From assembly GCF_006547065.1 (NCBI RefSeq), contig NZ_CP041243.1, forward strand, positions 3,053,001 to 3,117,000: a stretch of DNA of 64,000 nt, in the 5' to 3' direction. Both the position numbers and the translations under genes were made by a program. The notes below the pieces were generated by a model. That model had not been told where the DNA came from and ran no database searches. It saw only the letters and a list, made by a program, of their open reading frames with translations. Shown in pieces: positions 35,219 to 43,722 of this stretch (position 1 is the stretch's first letter; every line of letters starts with the position of its first letter). This DNA comes from Brevundimonas sp. M20 (GTDB lineage Bacteria > Pseudomonadota > Alphaproteobacteria > Caulobacterales > Caulobacteraceae).

Positions 35219-36166
35219 ATGCCCTTTCCGATCCGCATCGGCACCCGCCGCTCCAAGCTCGCCCTGACCCAGTCGGGGATGATGCAGCGCGCCATCGGCC
35301 GGGCCATGGGGGTCGCCGACGCCGATCTGGCCGAAGCCGTGCCACTGGTCGAGATCGTCACCACCGGGGACCGGGTGCAGGACCGCCGCCTGCTCGAGAT
35401 CGGGGGCAAGGCCCTGTTCACCAAGGAGATCGAGGAAGCGCTGCTGGACGGCCGTGTCGATGTTGCGGTTCACTCGATGAAGGACGTCCCGGCCGAGCAG
35501 CCGCCCGGCCTGTGCATCGCCGCCATCCCCGAGCGCGAGGATCCGCGCGACGCCTTCATCAGCACCCATTTCGCCGCGTTCGATGCGCTTCCGGCGGGCG
35601 CCGTGCTGGGCACCGCCTCGCTGCGGCGGCAGGCGCAGGCGCTGGCCCTGCGGCCCGACCTGAAGATCGAGATGCTGCGCGGCAATGTCGACACCCGGCT
35701 GAAGCGGCTGGCCGACGGCGATTTCGACGCCATCCTGCTGGCGACCTCGGGCCTGAACCGGCTGGGCTTCGATGAGGTGATCCGCGAGCGGCTGTCGCTG
35801 GACGCCTTCCTGCCCGCGCCGGGTCAGGGTGCACTGGCCCTGCAGACCCGCGAGGGCGAGAGCGCCGCCTGGGTCGCGGCCCTGAATCATCCGCTGACCG
35901 CGCTCGCCGTCGCCGCCGAGCGGGGCGCCATGACCGCGCTGGAAGGCTCGTGCCGCACCGCCATCGGCGCCCATGCCGAAATCCGCGAGGGACACCTGCG
36001 GCTGACGGTCGAGATGCTGGCGCCGGACGGCTCGGCGCGCTGGCGCCGGGCGGGCGAGATGGTGGACGTCAGCGCCGCCGACGCCGAAGCGGTCGCCCGC
36101 GCGCTGGGCCTGCGGCTGGGCGCCGAGGTGCACGCCGCCGCCGGCGACCAGAGGATCGACCTCTGA
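35219..36166 (+). CDS. hemC: Hydroxymethylbilane synthase (porphobilinogen deaminase)
   Basis: A 315-residue enzyme condensing four porphobilinogens in heme synthesis. IRIGTRRSKLALTQ opens the protein, HSMKDVP lies at about 85-91, the substrate-binding GTASLRRQAQ at 131-140, RGNVDTRL at 154-161, and the dipyrromethane-cofactor cysteine is C245 in LEGSCRTAIGAHA. Its stop overlaps the presumed start of hemD. Confidence 0.97.
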   Translation: MPFPIRIGTRRSKLALTQSGMMQRAIGRAMGVADADLAEAVPLVEIVTTGDRVQDRRLLEIGGKALFTKEIEEALLDGRVDVAVHSMKDVPAEQPPGLCIAAIPEREDPRDAFISTHFAAFDALPAGAVLGTASLRRQAQALALRPDLKIEMLRGNVDTRLKRLADGDFDAILLATSGLNRLGFDEVIRERLSLDAFLPAPGQGALALQTREGESAAWVAALNHPLTALAVAAERGAMTALEGSCRTAIGAHAEIREGHLRLTVEMLAPDGSARWRRAGEMVDVSAADAEAVARALGLRLGAEVHAAAGDQRIDL

Positions 36167-36846
36167 CGGGCCTGCGCCGAGTCTGGGTGACCCGGACCGA
36201 GCCGGGCGCGTCGCGCACGGCGGCGCGACTGGCCGCACGCGGTTTCGAGCCCCTGATCGCCCCGGTGCTGGCGGTTCGTCCGATCCTCCAGCCCGCGCCC
36301 GACCTGACCGGGATCACGGCCCTCGCCTTCACCAGCCCCAACGGCGTGGCCGTCTTCGCCGACCTGAGCGCCGACCGGTCCCTGCCCGTCTTCGCCGTGG
36401 GCGACGCGACGGCCGAACGCGCGAGGCAGGCGGGGTTCGCCACTGTCGCCTCGGCCTCCGGCGCCCTGTCGGACCTGGCCTGGCTGATCTCGGGCGAGGC
36501 GACCGGCCGTATTCTGGTCCCCGGCGCGCGTCAGCCGGCGGGCGATCTGGACGCCCTGCTGAACGGGGCGGTCGAGACGGTGATCCTGCCGATCTATGAG
36601 GCGACGGAGACCAAGGCGACGCCGCCCGCGGATTTCGACGCCGTTCTGGTCCACTCCCCTCGCGCGGCGCAGGCGGTGGCCGGGTCGCTGGGCCGGACCG
36701 GCGGCGCCGGGCGACTGGCGGTGGCCATTTCAGCGGCGGCGGCCGCCCCGCTGGCGGCGGCCGGATTCGCCGAAATCCGCACCGCGGGCGAGCCGACGGA
36801 CGCCGCCGTGCTTCTGGCGCTTGGCAATCCCGCGCCTCACGTATAA
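36163..36846 (+). CDS. hemD: Uroporphyrinogen-III synthase, apparently with a CTG start
   Basis: About 227 residues, the HemD two-domain fold: GLRRVWVTRTEPGASRTAARL at the start, LAFTSPNGVAVFADL (about 52-66), VFAVGDATAERARQAGF, and VLVHSPRAAQAVAG in the second domain. It closes and inverts ring D after HemC. No ATG exists at the conserved beginning. The frame could start with CTG at 36163, overlapping the hemC stop by 4 nt (CTGA), or with GTG at 36187, which would cut into the first strand. I favour the former. Confidence 0.8.
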   Translation: MTGLRRVWVTRTEPGASRTAARLAARGFEPLIAPVLAVRPILQPAPDLTGITALAFTSPNGVAVFADLSADRSLPVFAVGDATAERARQAGFATVASASGALSDLAWLISGEATGRILVPGARQPAGDLDALLNGAVETVILPIYEATETKATPPADFDAVLVHSPRAAQAVAGSLGRTGGAGRLAVAISAAAAAPLAAAGFAEIRTAGEPTDAAVLLALGNPAPHV

Positions 36847-36891
36847 AGAGCCCCTCTCGCGCGGCTCGGGACAGACCCGATCCGACGACAG

Positions 36892-36967
36892 GCCGCTTTA
36901 GCTCAGCTGGTAGAGCACCTCATTCGTAATGAGGGGGTCGCGTGTTCGAGTCACGCAAGCGGCACCA
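36892..36967 (+). tRNA. tRNA-Thr (anticodon CGT)
   Basis: A complete cloverleaf. The acceptor GCCGCTT pairs with AAGCGGC, followed by A and an encoded CCA; the D-arm is GCTCAGCTGGTAGAGC. The anticodon stem CCTCA / TGAGG has loop TTCGTAA (anticodon CGT, reading ACG), and the T-arm is CGTGTTCGAGTCACG. It lies 45 nt after hemD. Confidence 0.97.
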
Positions 36968-36985
36968 CTTTCCTTCTCCACCGTC

Positions 36986-37297
36986 CTAGTTGAACACCGC
37001 GTGGTATTTCCGGCGCGGGCCGGGGGCGGTTTGCGTGGGGATCAGGTGGATGGAGACGGCCTCGGCGTCCTGGCCCGGACGCATCAGGTAGTGGCCCTCG
37101 ACCAGCAGGGTGTCCCAGGGCGTGCTGAAGATCAGGACAAAGGGATCGCGCCCGCCGGGCATGCCGCCGCGCAGGTTCTCGACCTCATCCAGCTGGATGG
37201 TGATGGCCTTGGGCTGGGTGTCGACCAGCCACTGACGGCCCGCGAAGGGCGTGAAGTGATAGGCCTGCAACAGCATGGGCGGCGATTCAACGGACAT
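36986..37297 (-). CDS. DUF6916-like protein
   Basis: A 103-residue soluble beta-rich protein with FTPFAGRQWLVDT, QLDEVENLRGG, FVLIFSTPWDTLLVEGHYLM and a basic C-terminal RRKYHAVFN. From memory this matches DUF6916, a family found beside tail-collar (MdpB-like) proteins. The location supports it: the GNAT and tail-collar genes begin within 700 bp on the other strand. Confidence 0.65.
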   Translation of the reverse strand: MSVESPPMLLQAYHFTPFAGRQWLVDTQPKAITIQLDEVENLRGGMPGGRDPFVLIFSTPWDTLLVEGHYLMRPGQDAEAVSIHLIPTQTAPGPRRKYHAVFN

Positions 37298-37374
37298 GGC
37301 GTCTTCCCCTGCGCCACTTCGTCGGGCGCGCGATCACATCGTGCATGTTCGCGCGAGGTCTGCAATCTGAAGGC

Positions 37375-37887
37375 ATGAAATATTCCAGACCCTTACCCGA
37401 AGTTGATCTGCGCGACGCGGGTCCGGCCGACGCGGACTTCATGGAGGCGCTGGCGCGGATCCATCTGGCGGAAAATCTGGGCGCGCCGCCGGGGGTTGAG
37501 GCCGGGCCGTTGCTGGAGATGCAGATGCGGTCACGTGCGATGATGCTGGAGCACAGTTTTCCGGACCTGCGGCGGCGGGTCGGACAGATCGGGGACGCGC
37601 CGGTCGCGGTCCTGCTGACGGCGATCCGGGACGGGGCTCTGCATGTGGTCGAGATCGCCACGGCGCCGCGGTGGCGCAGGCGCGGGGTCGGGGCCGCGCT
37701 TCTGGAGCGCGTCGCGGCGGAAGCGCGGGCCGGCGGGCAGGACGCGACCGCCCACATCTTCGTCACCAACACCGCATCCCTGGGCCTGTTCAGCGGCGCC
37801 GGCTTCACCTTGACCGCGCAGCCGGGCGCCGCGCAGGTCGTCGCCCGGTTGAGAACGGGTATCACCGTTACGCCGGACATAGCCTGA
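37375..37887 (+). CDS. GNAT family N-acetyltransferase
   Basis: A 170-residue acetyltransferase. The acetyl-CoA loop is RWRRRGVGAALLERV (about residues 100-114, the R/Q-x-x-G-x-G/A motif), preceded by the strand VVEIATAP; the C-terminal part has FVTNTASLGLFSGAGF. The ATG at 37375 follows CTGAAGG; a start 30 nt upstream is weaker. It lies 74 nt before the tail-collar gene. Target unknown. Confidence 0.87.
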   Translation: MKYSRPLPEVDLRDAGPADADFMEALARIHLAENLGAPPGVEAGPLLEMQMRSRAMMLEHSFPDLRRRVGQIGDAPVAVLLTAIRDGALHVVEIATAPRWRRRGVGAALLERVAAEARAGGQDATAHIFVTNTASLGLFSGAGFTLTAQPGAAQVVARLRTGITVTPDIA

Positions 37888-37961
37888 CTCCAAAAGCTAT
37901 GCCATGGTTGTGTGATCGATAAAATTCGCGCGTTGCGAAGACCGATCAGGAGGGAAAATCC

Positions 37962-38510
37962 ATGGATGTCTTTGTCGGCACCATCATGACGTTCGGCTTC
38001 AATTTCGCGCCGCACAACTGGGCTCTGTGCAACGGCCAGCAGATCGCCGTTCAACAGAATACCGCACTGTTCTCGCTGCTGGGCACCTATTACGGCGGCA
38101 ACGGCACGACCAACTTCCTGCTTCCCAACATGCAGAGCCGCCTGCCGGTGGGCATGGGGCAGGGTCCGGGCCTGTCGGCCTATACGATCGGCGAGGCCAG
38201 CGGGACCGAAACCACCAGCATCAGCATCCTGAACATGCCGGCGCACAACCACCCGATCTCGGTGAACAACACGGCCGCGACCGTGAACGTCCCCACCACC
38301 GGCGTGGCCATCGCTGACGCCAACGGCTCCGACCCGACCAACGGCGATGCGGTTACGGTGAATATCTACGCTCCGGCCGCGCCCAACACCGTGCTGCACC
38401 CACAGACCTGCGGCGTGTCGGGCGGCAACCAGCCGATCTCGATTCTGCAGCCGACCCTGGCGGTCAACTATTCGATCGCCCTGTACGGCATCTATCCGAG
38501 CCGGAACTGA
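37962..38510 (+). CDS. Phage tail-collar domain protein (microcystin-dependent MdpB type)
   Basis: A 182-residue protein with the tail-collar domain: FVGTIMTFGFNFAPHNWALCNGQ, ALFSLLGTYYGGNGTTNFLLPNMQSRLPVGMG, LNMPAHNHP. The C-terminal half is Thr/Asn/Val-rich and ends with QPTLAVNYSIALYGIYPSRN, as in the free-standing MdpB proteins of many bacteria. A strong CAGGAGGG site precedes the ATG. No other phage genes are near, so it is not a prophage remnant; it may form a surface or secreted trimer. Confidence 0.9.
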   Translation: MDVFVGTIMTFGFNFAPHNWALCNGQQIAVQQNTALFSLLGTYYGGNGTTNFLLPNMQSRLPVGMGQGPGLSAYTIGEASGTETTSISILNMPAHNHPISVNNTAATVNVPTTGVAIADANGSDPTNGDAVTVNIYAPAAPNTVLHPQTCGVSGGNQPISILQPTLAVNYSIALYGIYPSRN

Positions 38511-38612
38511 CGATCGGCGCCACACATTGCGACAGATCGGCCGTCGGCATGACGGCTGATCTGGACGCCCCGCCCTGAACGGCCTAGCAAGACCGCAGTA
38601 TCGGAGCGGTCC

Positions 38613-39269
38613 ATGTCGCCAGGCCTCAGCGCGCGCCAGGAAGAATGTCTAAGGCTTACAGCCTTCCTGACCGACAAGGAGATCGCCGCCCGGTTGGGTC
38701 TGTCGGAAGCCACTGTCAAGAAACATGTGCATGAGGCCTGCCGCCGTCTGGGCGTGAACCGGCGCAAGGCGGCCCTGGCGCTTCTGGAACGAAAAGTACC
38801 AGAGGATACGAAAGACCCCATTGGCGGCTCCCTTTCCGCTGCGTTTTCTGCCCCTGACGTCAGGGAGGCAGACGATGATTTCGCAGAAACGGCCCCTACC
38901 CCAGTGGACCTGGGAGGATCTGGAAGCGGCGCTGGACGGGTTCAGCACGCTGGGCGAGAGCGACCCGGTGCGGGCGCACCTGATGCGGGGGCTGGCGGCG
39001 GACGCCGAACGGGCGAGCCCGCGGGAACTGCTGCAGCAGGTGCTGAGCGCGGGCTGGGTCATGGCGCAGGTGGGCGCGCAGAGCCCCGCCTCGGATACCG
39101 CCCCCCGCCGCGCAATTGGGGCGTCCGCATCCTGATCATCGTTGTGATGCTGGTGCTGGCGGCGGTGATGATGCGGGCGATCGCCGACAGCATCGTGGCC
39201 TATCAACGTCAGGTCCGGGTGATCGACGAAACCGTCATGCAAGGCGCTCCCCCGACGTCGGCCCGCTAG
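38613..39269 (+). CDS. LuxR-type HTH protein; end of gene uncertain
   Basis: Residues 1-65 form a clear LuxR/NarL helix-turn-helix: LSARQEECLRLTAFLTDKEIA, then LSEATVKKHVHEACRRLGVNRRKAAL. The frame stays open to 39269, where GVRILIIVVMLVLAAVMM looks like a membrane helix. The middle (about residues 88-163) is Gly/Ala/Arg-rich with rare codons such as GGA, CGA and GCT, the look of a shadow frame. In the same stretch another frame has good codon use (38875-39135). The HTH is certain; the rest may belong to a second, frameshifted gene. Confidence 0.6.
   Translation: MSPGLSARQEECLRLTAFLTDKEIAARLGLSEATVKKHVHEACRRLGVNRRKAALALLERKVPEDTKDPIGGSLSAAFSAPDVREADDDFAETAPTPVDLGGSGSGAGRVQHAGRERPGAGAPDAGAGGGRRTGEPAGTAAAGAERGLGHGAGGRAEPRLGYRPPPRNWGVRILIIVVMLVLAAVMMRAIADSIVAYQRQVRVIDETVMQGAPPTSAR
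38875..39135 (+). CDS. Small protein overlapping the LuxR-type gene; possibly frameshifted
   Basis: An 86-residue frame with AGGGAGG 7 nt before its ATG and strong GC bias at third positions. It contains PLPQWTWEDLEAALDGFST, DPVRAHLMRGLAADAERAS and LLQQVLSAGWVMAQ, a helical, well-formed sequence of no family I can name. It ends 12 residues after a run of six C (about 39103). One extra C there would join it to PPPRNWGVRILIIVVMLVLAAVMM in the neighbouring frame. The result would be a protein of about 131 residues with a C-terminal membrane helix ending at 39269. Confidence 0.5.
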   Translation: MISQKRPLPQWTWEDLEAALDGFSTLGESDPVRAHLMRGLAADAERASPRELLQQVLSAGWVMAQVGAQSPASDTAPRRAIGASAS

Positions 39270-39302
39270 GGTCGTTCGGGGGCTCCGCCGACTGGAGGAG
39301 CC

Positions 39303-39767
39303 ATGGCGCCCTTTCAAATCTTCTACCTGTTGCTGAGCCTGCTGGTCTTCGCTGTCGCCTGGATGCGCGGCGGGCATACCGAACGGGCCGGCGTGGCCAT
39401 CTTCGTGCTGGCCTTCGTCGCCAGTCTGATGGTGCAGCCCCTGACCGTGAACCAGTTTCGGCTGGGCGAGGCGTTGGTGGATCTGGCTCTGTGCGGCGCC
39501 CTGGTGTGGCTGGCCCTGCGTCGGGATCGCTGGTGGACCCTCGCGGCGGCGGCTTTCGCCGGACTGACGATGATCGCCCACGCCCTGATGTTCATGACGC
39601 CCCATCTGGAGCAGGCGCACGTCCGGATGGATGTCGCCTCCCGCTGGGGCATCGGGGTGTTACTGATCCTGTGTCTGGCCGCCGGCGTGCTGGAGCGGTG
39701 GATGGCCGGAGAACGTCCCGCCAGCAACGAAGCGCGCTGGCGTCGACCGGAACGCCCGGCGACTTGA
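39303..39767 (+). CDS. Four-helix membrane protein, unknown function
   Basis: A 154-residue inner-membrane protein with about four hydrophobic segments (residues 4-20, 28-46, 58-88 as one or two, 115-132) and a basic C-terminal tail ending [17 protein letters not shown] precedes the ATG at 39303. Its stop codon touches the metK operator. No family recognised. Confidence 0.7.
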   Translation: MAPFQIFYLLLSLLVFAVAWMRGGHTERAGVAIFVLAFVASLMVQPLTVNQFRLGEALVDLALCGALVWLALRRDRWWTLAAAAFAGLTMIAHALMFMTPHLEQAHVRMDVASRWGIGVLLILCLAAGVLERWMAGERPASNEARWRRPERPAT

Positions 39768-39792
39768 ACATATAAACATACCTTTATATGTT
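39767..39792. promoter_or_regulatory. Perfect 10-6-10 palindrome upstream of metK
   Basis: AACATATAAA, 6 nt, TTTATATGTT: a perfect AT-rich inverted repeat ending 27 nt before the metK start. It looks like the operator of an ArsR-type methionine/SAH regulator (SahR-like) known for metK and ahcY genes in Alphaproteobacteria. No SAM riboswitch is visible. The palindrome is seen; the regulator is inferred. Confidence 0.65.
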
Positions 39793-39819
39793 TGGCGGAC
39801 CGTCGCTGAGGAGCCCGCC

Positions 39820-41012
<1,193 letters not shown>

Positions 41013-41013
<1 letters not shown>

Positions 41014-41121
41014 GGCGAGAGGCAGTAGGCAATAGGCAGTAGGGCCGCGGCGGAAACGTCGCGGCCCTTCGCATTGGCCCCGCGCTTTGCCTACTGCCTA
41101 TCTGCCTGTTCCCTGCTGCCT
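41013..41121. repeat. Heptad-built inverted repeat C (word AGGCAGT) with nested terminator
   Basis: The left arm 41013-41040 reads AGGCGAG, AGGCAGT, AGGCAAT, AGGCAGT. The right arm, read from 41121 to 41086 on the other strand, is AGGCAGC, AGGGAAC, AGGCAGAT, AGGCAGT, AGGCAAA. The loop contains the metK terminator. It lies between metK and trmB, which point the same way. Confidence 0.85.
41042..41070 (+). terminator. Intrinsic terminator of metK
   Basis: GGGCCGCG (41042-41049) pairs with CGCGGCCC (41060-41067), extendable by a G-T and two C-G pairs around a GAAA tetraloop, then TTC. Nested in the loop of repeat C. Confidence 0.8.
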
Positions 41122-41151
41122 TCCCCCTCTTCAGCCGCTATACGCCCCGCC

Positions 41152-41862
41152 ATGGCCTCCGATAACGACACCTCCAACACCCCCACCTGGGGCCCGCTGC
41201 GCTCGTTCGGGCGCATCAAGTCGCGCACGCTCAAGCCGCGTCAGGCGGCGCTGTTCGATACCCTGCTGCCGACGATCAGCGTTCCCGATCCGGCGAACGG
41301 ACCGATTGATCCGCAGGCCCTGATGCCCGGCGCGAAGGAAGTCTGGCTGGAGATCGGCTTCGGCGGCGGCGAGCATCTGGCGGCGCAGGCGGCGCGGCAT
41401 CCGGACGCGCTGATGATCGGCTGCGAGCCCTTCCTGAACGGCGTCGGCTCGGCCCTGCGTCACATCGAGGACGGCGATCTGAAGAATGTGCGCATCCACG
41501 CCGATGACGCGCGCGATGTGATGAAGGCCCTGCCGGACGCCTCGCTGGACCGGGTGATGATCCTGTTCCCCGACCCCTGGCACAAGGCTCGTCACAACAA
41601 GCGTCGGCTGATCCAGGACGAAAGCGCCGCCGAGATCGCACGCTTGCTGAAGTCGGGCGGTCGCCTGCGGTTCGTGACGGACTGGAAGGACTATGCCGAA
41701 TGGGCGCTGGAGCGTCTGGAGCGCACGCCGGGCCTGGAATGGACGGCCGACCGCGCCGCCGACTGGAAGACCGCGCCGGAGGACCACGTCGTCACCCGCT
41801 ACGAAGAGAAGAAGCTGGGCGACACGGAGCCGCTGTTCCTGGAGTTCGTGAAAGCGGGGTGA
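41152..41862 (+). CDS. trmB: tRNA (guanine-N7-)-methyltransferase
   Basis: A 236-residue methyltransferase that makes m7G46 in tRNA. SAM-binding EIGFGGGEHL (about residues 65-74), the IHADDARDV segment, and the TrmB signature FPDPWHKARHNKRRL (about 138-152) are intact. It follows metK, which makes its methyl donor. The ATG at 41152 matches the family N-terminus (FGRIKSRTLKPRQ). Repeat D begins right after its stop. Confidence 0.95.
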   Translation: MASDNDTSNTPTWGPLRSFGRIKSRTLKPRQAALFDTLLPTISVPDPANGPIDPQALMPGAKEVWLEIGFGGGEHLAAQAARHPDALMIGCEPFLNGVGSALRHIEDGDLKNVRIHADDARDVMKALPDASLDRVMILFPDPWHKARHNKRRLIQDESAAEIARLLKSGGRLRFVTDWKDYAEWALERLERTPGLEWTADRAADWKTAPEDHVVTRYEEKKLGDTEPLFLEFVKAG

Positions 41863-41870
41863 GGCAAGCA

Positions 41871-41944
41871 GGTGAAGAGTGAGCAGAGGCGTGAGCAGGA
41901 CGTGAGCTCAGCGCGTATGCTCACTTCTGCGCTCACTCTTCACC
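41871..41944. repeat. Heptad-type inverted repeat D (word GTGARSA), overlapping the bioY 3' end
   Basis: GGTGAAGAGTGAGC (41871-41884) is matched perfectly over 14 bp by 41931-41944 on the other strand. Further GTGAGC words lie at 41891, 41902 and, inverted, 41919-41924. The left arm lies 3' of trmB; the right arm is inside bioY and encodes its last residues. Less regular than repeats A-C because 4-6 nt separate the units. Confidence 0.75.
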
Positions 41945-42444
41945 CACCGCCGCAACGCGGCAGCCGCCGCCACGACGAGCGCCGACTTCACCGCCATACC
42001 GATCAGGAAGGGCGTGACGCCGTGTTCGAGCGCTGCGGACAGGCCGATGTCGGTCGCCAGCCAGCCTGCGCCGAGCGTCAGGATCAGGACGTGGGCGGCC
42101 AGCATCAGGCCGAAACGGGCGAGCAGGCCGCCCGCCCTGTCGTAGAGCAGACCGACCATGGCGGCAGCCAGCGGAAAGGCGAACAGATACCCCGCTGTCG
42201 ATCCCACGAAATGCTCCAGACCTGAAGCACCGTCCGACAGGACCGGCAGGCCCGCCGCCCCGAGCGCCAGATAGAGCAGAACCGAAGCCGTCCCGCGCCC
42301 GGGTCCGAGGACCGCGCCCGCCAGCAGGATCGCGAAGGTCTGCATCGTCATCGACACCGGCGTCATGGGCACGGTGATCTGCGCGCAGAGCGCCATCAGG
42401 GCGGCGAAGGCGAGGATCAAAACGGCGGAGATCAGGGCGCGCAT
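41908..42444 (-). CDS. bioY: Biotin transporter BioY (S component)
   Basis: A 178-residue membrane protein with about six helices and the BioY landmarks QITVPMTPVSMTMQTFAIL (about 21-39), YLALGAAGLPVL and GSTAGYLFAFPLAA. BioY binds biotin either alone or with the ECF energising module; no such module lies here. The ATG at 42444 with CGGGA upstream is chosen; longer frames exist. The C-terminal tail VKSERRSEHTR is encoded by repeat D, so it is probably not conserved. Confidence 0.92.
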   Translation of the reverse strand: MRALISAVLILAFAALMALCAQITVPMTPVSMTMQTFAILLAGAVLGPGRGTASVLLYLALGAAGLPVLSDGASGLEHFVGSTAGYLFAFPLAAAMVGLLYDRAGGLLARFGLMLAAHVLILTLGAGWLATDIGLSAALEHGVTPFLIGMAVKSALVVAAAAALRRWVKSERRSEHTR

Positions 42445-42542
42445 AGATTCCCGAACCACGCCGGCCTTCATCCGGCAAGTCAGCGCTGGCGTTCGCACCT
42501 GAAGCGGCGCAGTAACCGCCGAAATCATACCGGAGAAACGCC

Positions 42543-43055
42543 GTGACCCTTTCGCTTCAGGACATCGCCTCGCCCGTCTTCGTGCGCGGTCTGAACAGCC
42601 TGTCCCACCTGATCGACAAGGCCATCGAGGCCGGACTGGACGAGAACGAGCTGATGGAGGCGCGGCTGGCGCCGGACATGCTGCCCTTCCCGGCCCAGAT
42701 CCGCATGGCCGCCTTCTCGGGGCGCAGCGCCGTGGCCCGCCTGACCGGTCAGGCCTGGCCGAAGACGGACGACAGCGAAACGACGCTGGCCGAGCTGAAG
42801 GCGACCATCGCCCTGTCGATCGCCTTTATCGAAGGCGTGGACGCCGCGGCGTTCGAGGGCGGCGAGACGCGCCGGGTCGAGTTGCGCTTCCCGGGCGTGG
42901 AGCTGGACTTCGAGGGCATGGGCTATCTGACCAGCTTCGCCATCCCGAACTTCTACTTCCACGTCACCACGGCCTACGCGATCCTGCGCAACCGGGGCGT
43001 GGCGCTGGGCAAGCGCGACTATCTGGGCCGGCTGGCCCTGCTTCAGGCGGCCTGA
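42543..43055 (+). CDS. DUF1993 domain protein
   Basis: A 170-residue protein of the DUF1993 family (DinB-like helical bundle): LNSLSHLIDKAIEAGLDENELMEARLAPDMLPFPAQIRMA, and IPNFYFHVTTAYAILRNRGVALGKRDYLG near the end. It lacks the three-His metal site of DinB enzymes. GTG start with GGAGAAACGCC upstream. Function unknown. It overlaps the convergent phosphatase gene by 13 nt. Confidence 0.9.
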   Translation: MTLSLQDIASPVFVRGLNSLSHLIDKAIEAGLDENELMEARLAPDMLPFPAQIRMAAFSGRSAVARLTGQAWPKTDDSETTLAELKATIALSIAFIEGVDAAAFEGGETRRVELRFPGVELDFEGMGYLTSFAIPNFYFHVTTAYAILRNRGVALGKRDYLGRLALLQAA

Positions 43056-43546
43056 TCGGCCTTCAGGCGGGCGGCGAAGGCCTGGATGAAGGCGTACTGG
43101 TCGTCGGTCTCCGGCACGGGGCGACCCCGGGCCCGACCGACGCGCAGGACGGCCTCGTCCGCGTTCATGCCGCCCGCGATCAGGGCGCAGATGGCCAGTG
43201 ACGGGGCGCGGCCCAGTCCGGCGCGGCAGTGGATGACGATGGCCTGACCCGACCGGAGACGGCCGTCGATGGCGCGGGCGACGCGGGCGTAGTGCTCCAC
43301 ATCACCGGGCACGCCGTGGTCGACGATGGGGAAGTTGTAGAAGCCGACGCCGTGCCGTTCAGCGGCCGCGCCTTCCTCGGTCAGACCGAACCCGGCGGCC
43401 TCGGCCGGTTCCAGCATGCTGACGACATGGTCGACCATGCCGCGATGCAGGTGGGCCATCTGTTCATCGAGGGCGTCGCCGCCGTCAGGCTTGCGCGACA
43501 CGCCGAGACGCCCGGGCGTGTCGAGACCGATCCAGTAAACTTTCAT
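43043..43546 (-). CDS. Protein-tyrosine-phosphatase family protein
   Basis: A 167-residue dual-specificity-type phosphatase with the active-site loop [13 protein letters not shown] (about residues 104-116; cysteine and arginine of CX5R intact). [20 protein letters not shown] at the N-terminus is typical of bacterial cyclin-like phosphatases. The ATG at 43546 is chosen as the natural start. Substrate unknown. Confidence 0.85.
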   Translation of the reverse strand: MKVYWIGLDTPGRLGVSRKPDGGDALDEQMAHLHRGMVDHVVSMLEPAEAAGFGLTEEGAAAERHGVGFYNFPIVDHGVPGDVEHYARVARAIDGRLRSGQAIVIHCRAGLGRAPSLAICALIAGGMNADEAVLRVGRARGRPVPETDDQYAFIQAFAARLKADQAA

Positions 43547-43670
43547 CGAGGGTGTTTCTGCCGTCGCCCCATGGGGAAGGCAATCCGGTATTATCAGGGC
43601 TGACAAACCCCTCATGCGGGTCTATATGCCGCTCCACATCGTTAGACCGGCTCCTAACGGCGCCGTTTGA

Positions 43671-43705
43671 AGCGGCGGCCCGGACGGCCAGCCGCTTTTG
43701 TTTTG
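43671..43705 (+). promoter_or_regulatory. Terminator-like hairpin in the rimP leader
   Basis: AGCGGCGGCC pairs with GGCCAGCCGCT across a 5-nt loop with one bulged A, followed by TTTTGTTTT. It ends 18 nt before the rimP start. It could be an attenuator of the rimP-nusA-infB operon or the end of an upstream transcript. Confidence 0.6.
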
Positions 43706-43722
43706 CCCGGAGTACACGCCGC

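Noticed and set aside
37962..38510. Prophage remnant suggested by the tail-collar gene
   Set aside because: No integrase, capsid, portal or attachment-site duplication nearby; the protein type is commonly chromosomal.
39116..39775. 219-residue frame over the four-helix membrane protein
   Set aside because: Asp/Arg/Gly-rich shadow; the 39303 frame has a ribosome site and membrane helices.
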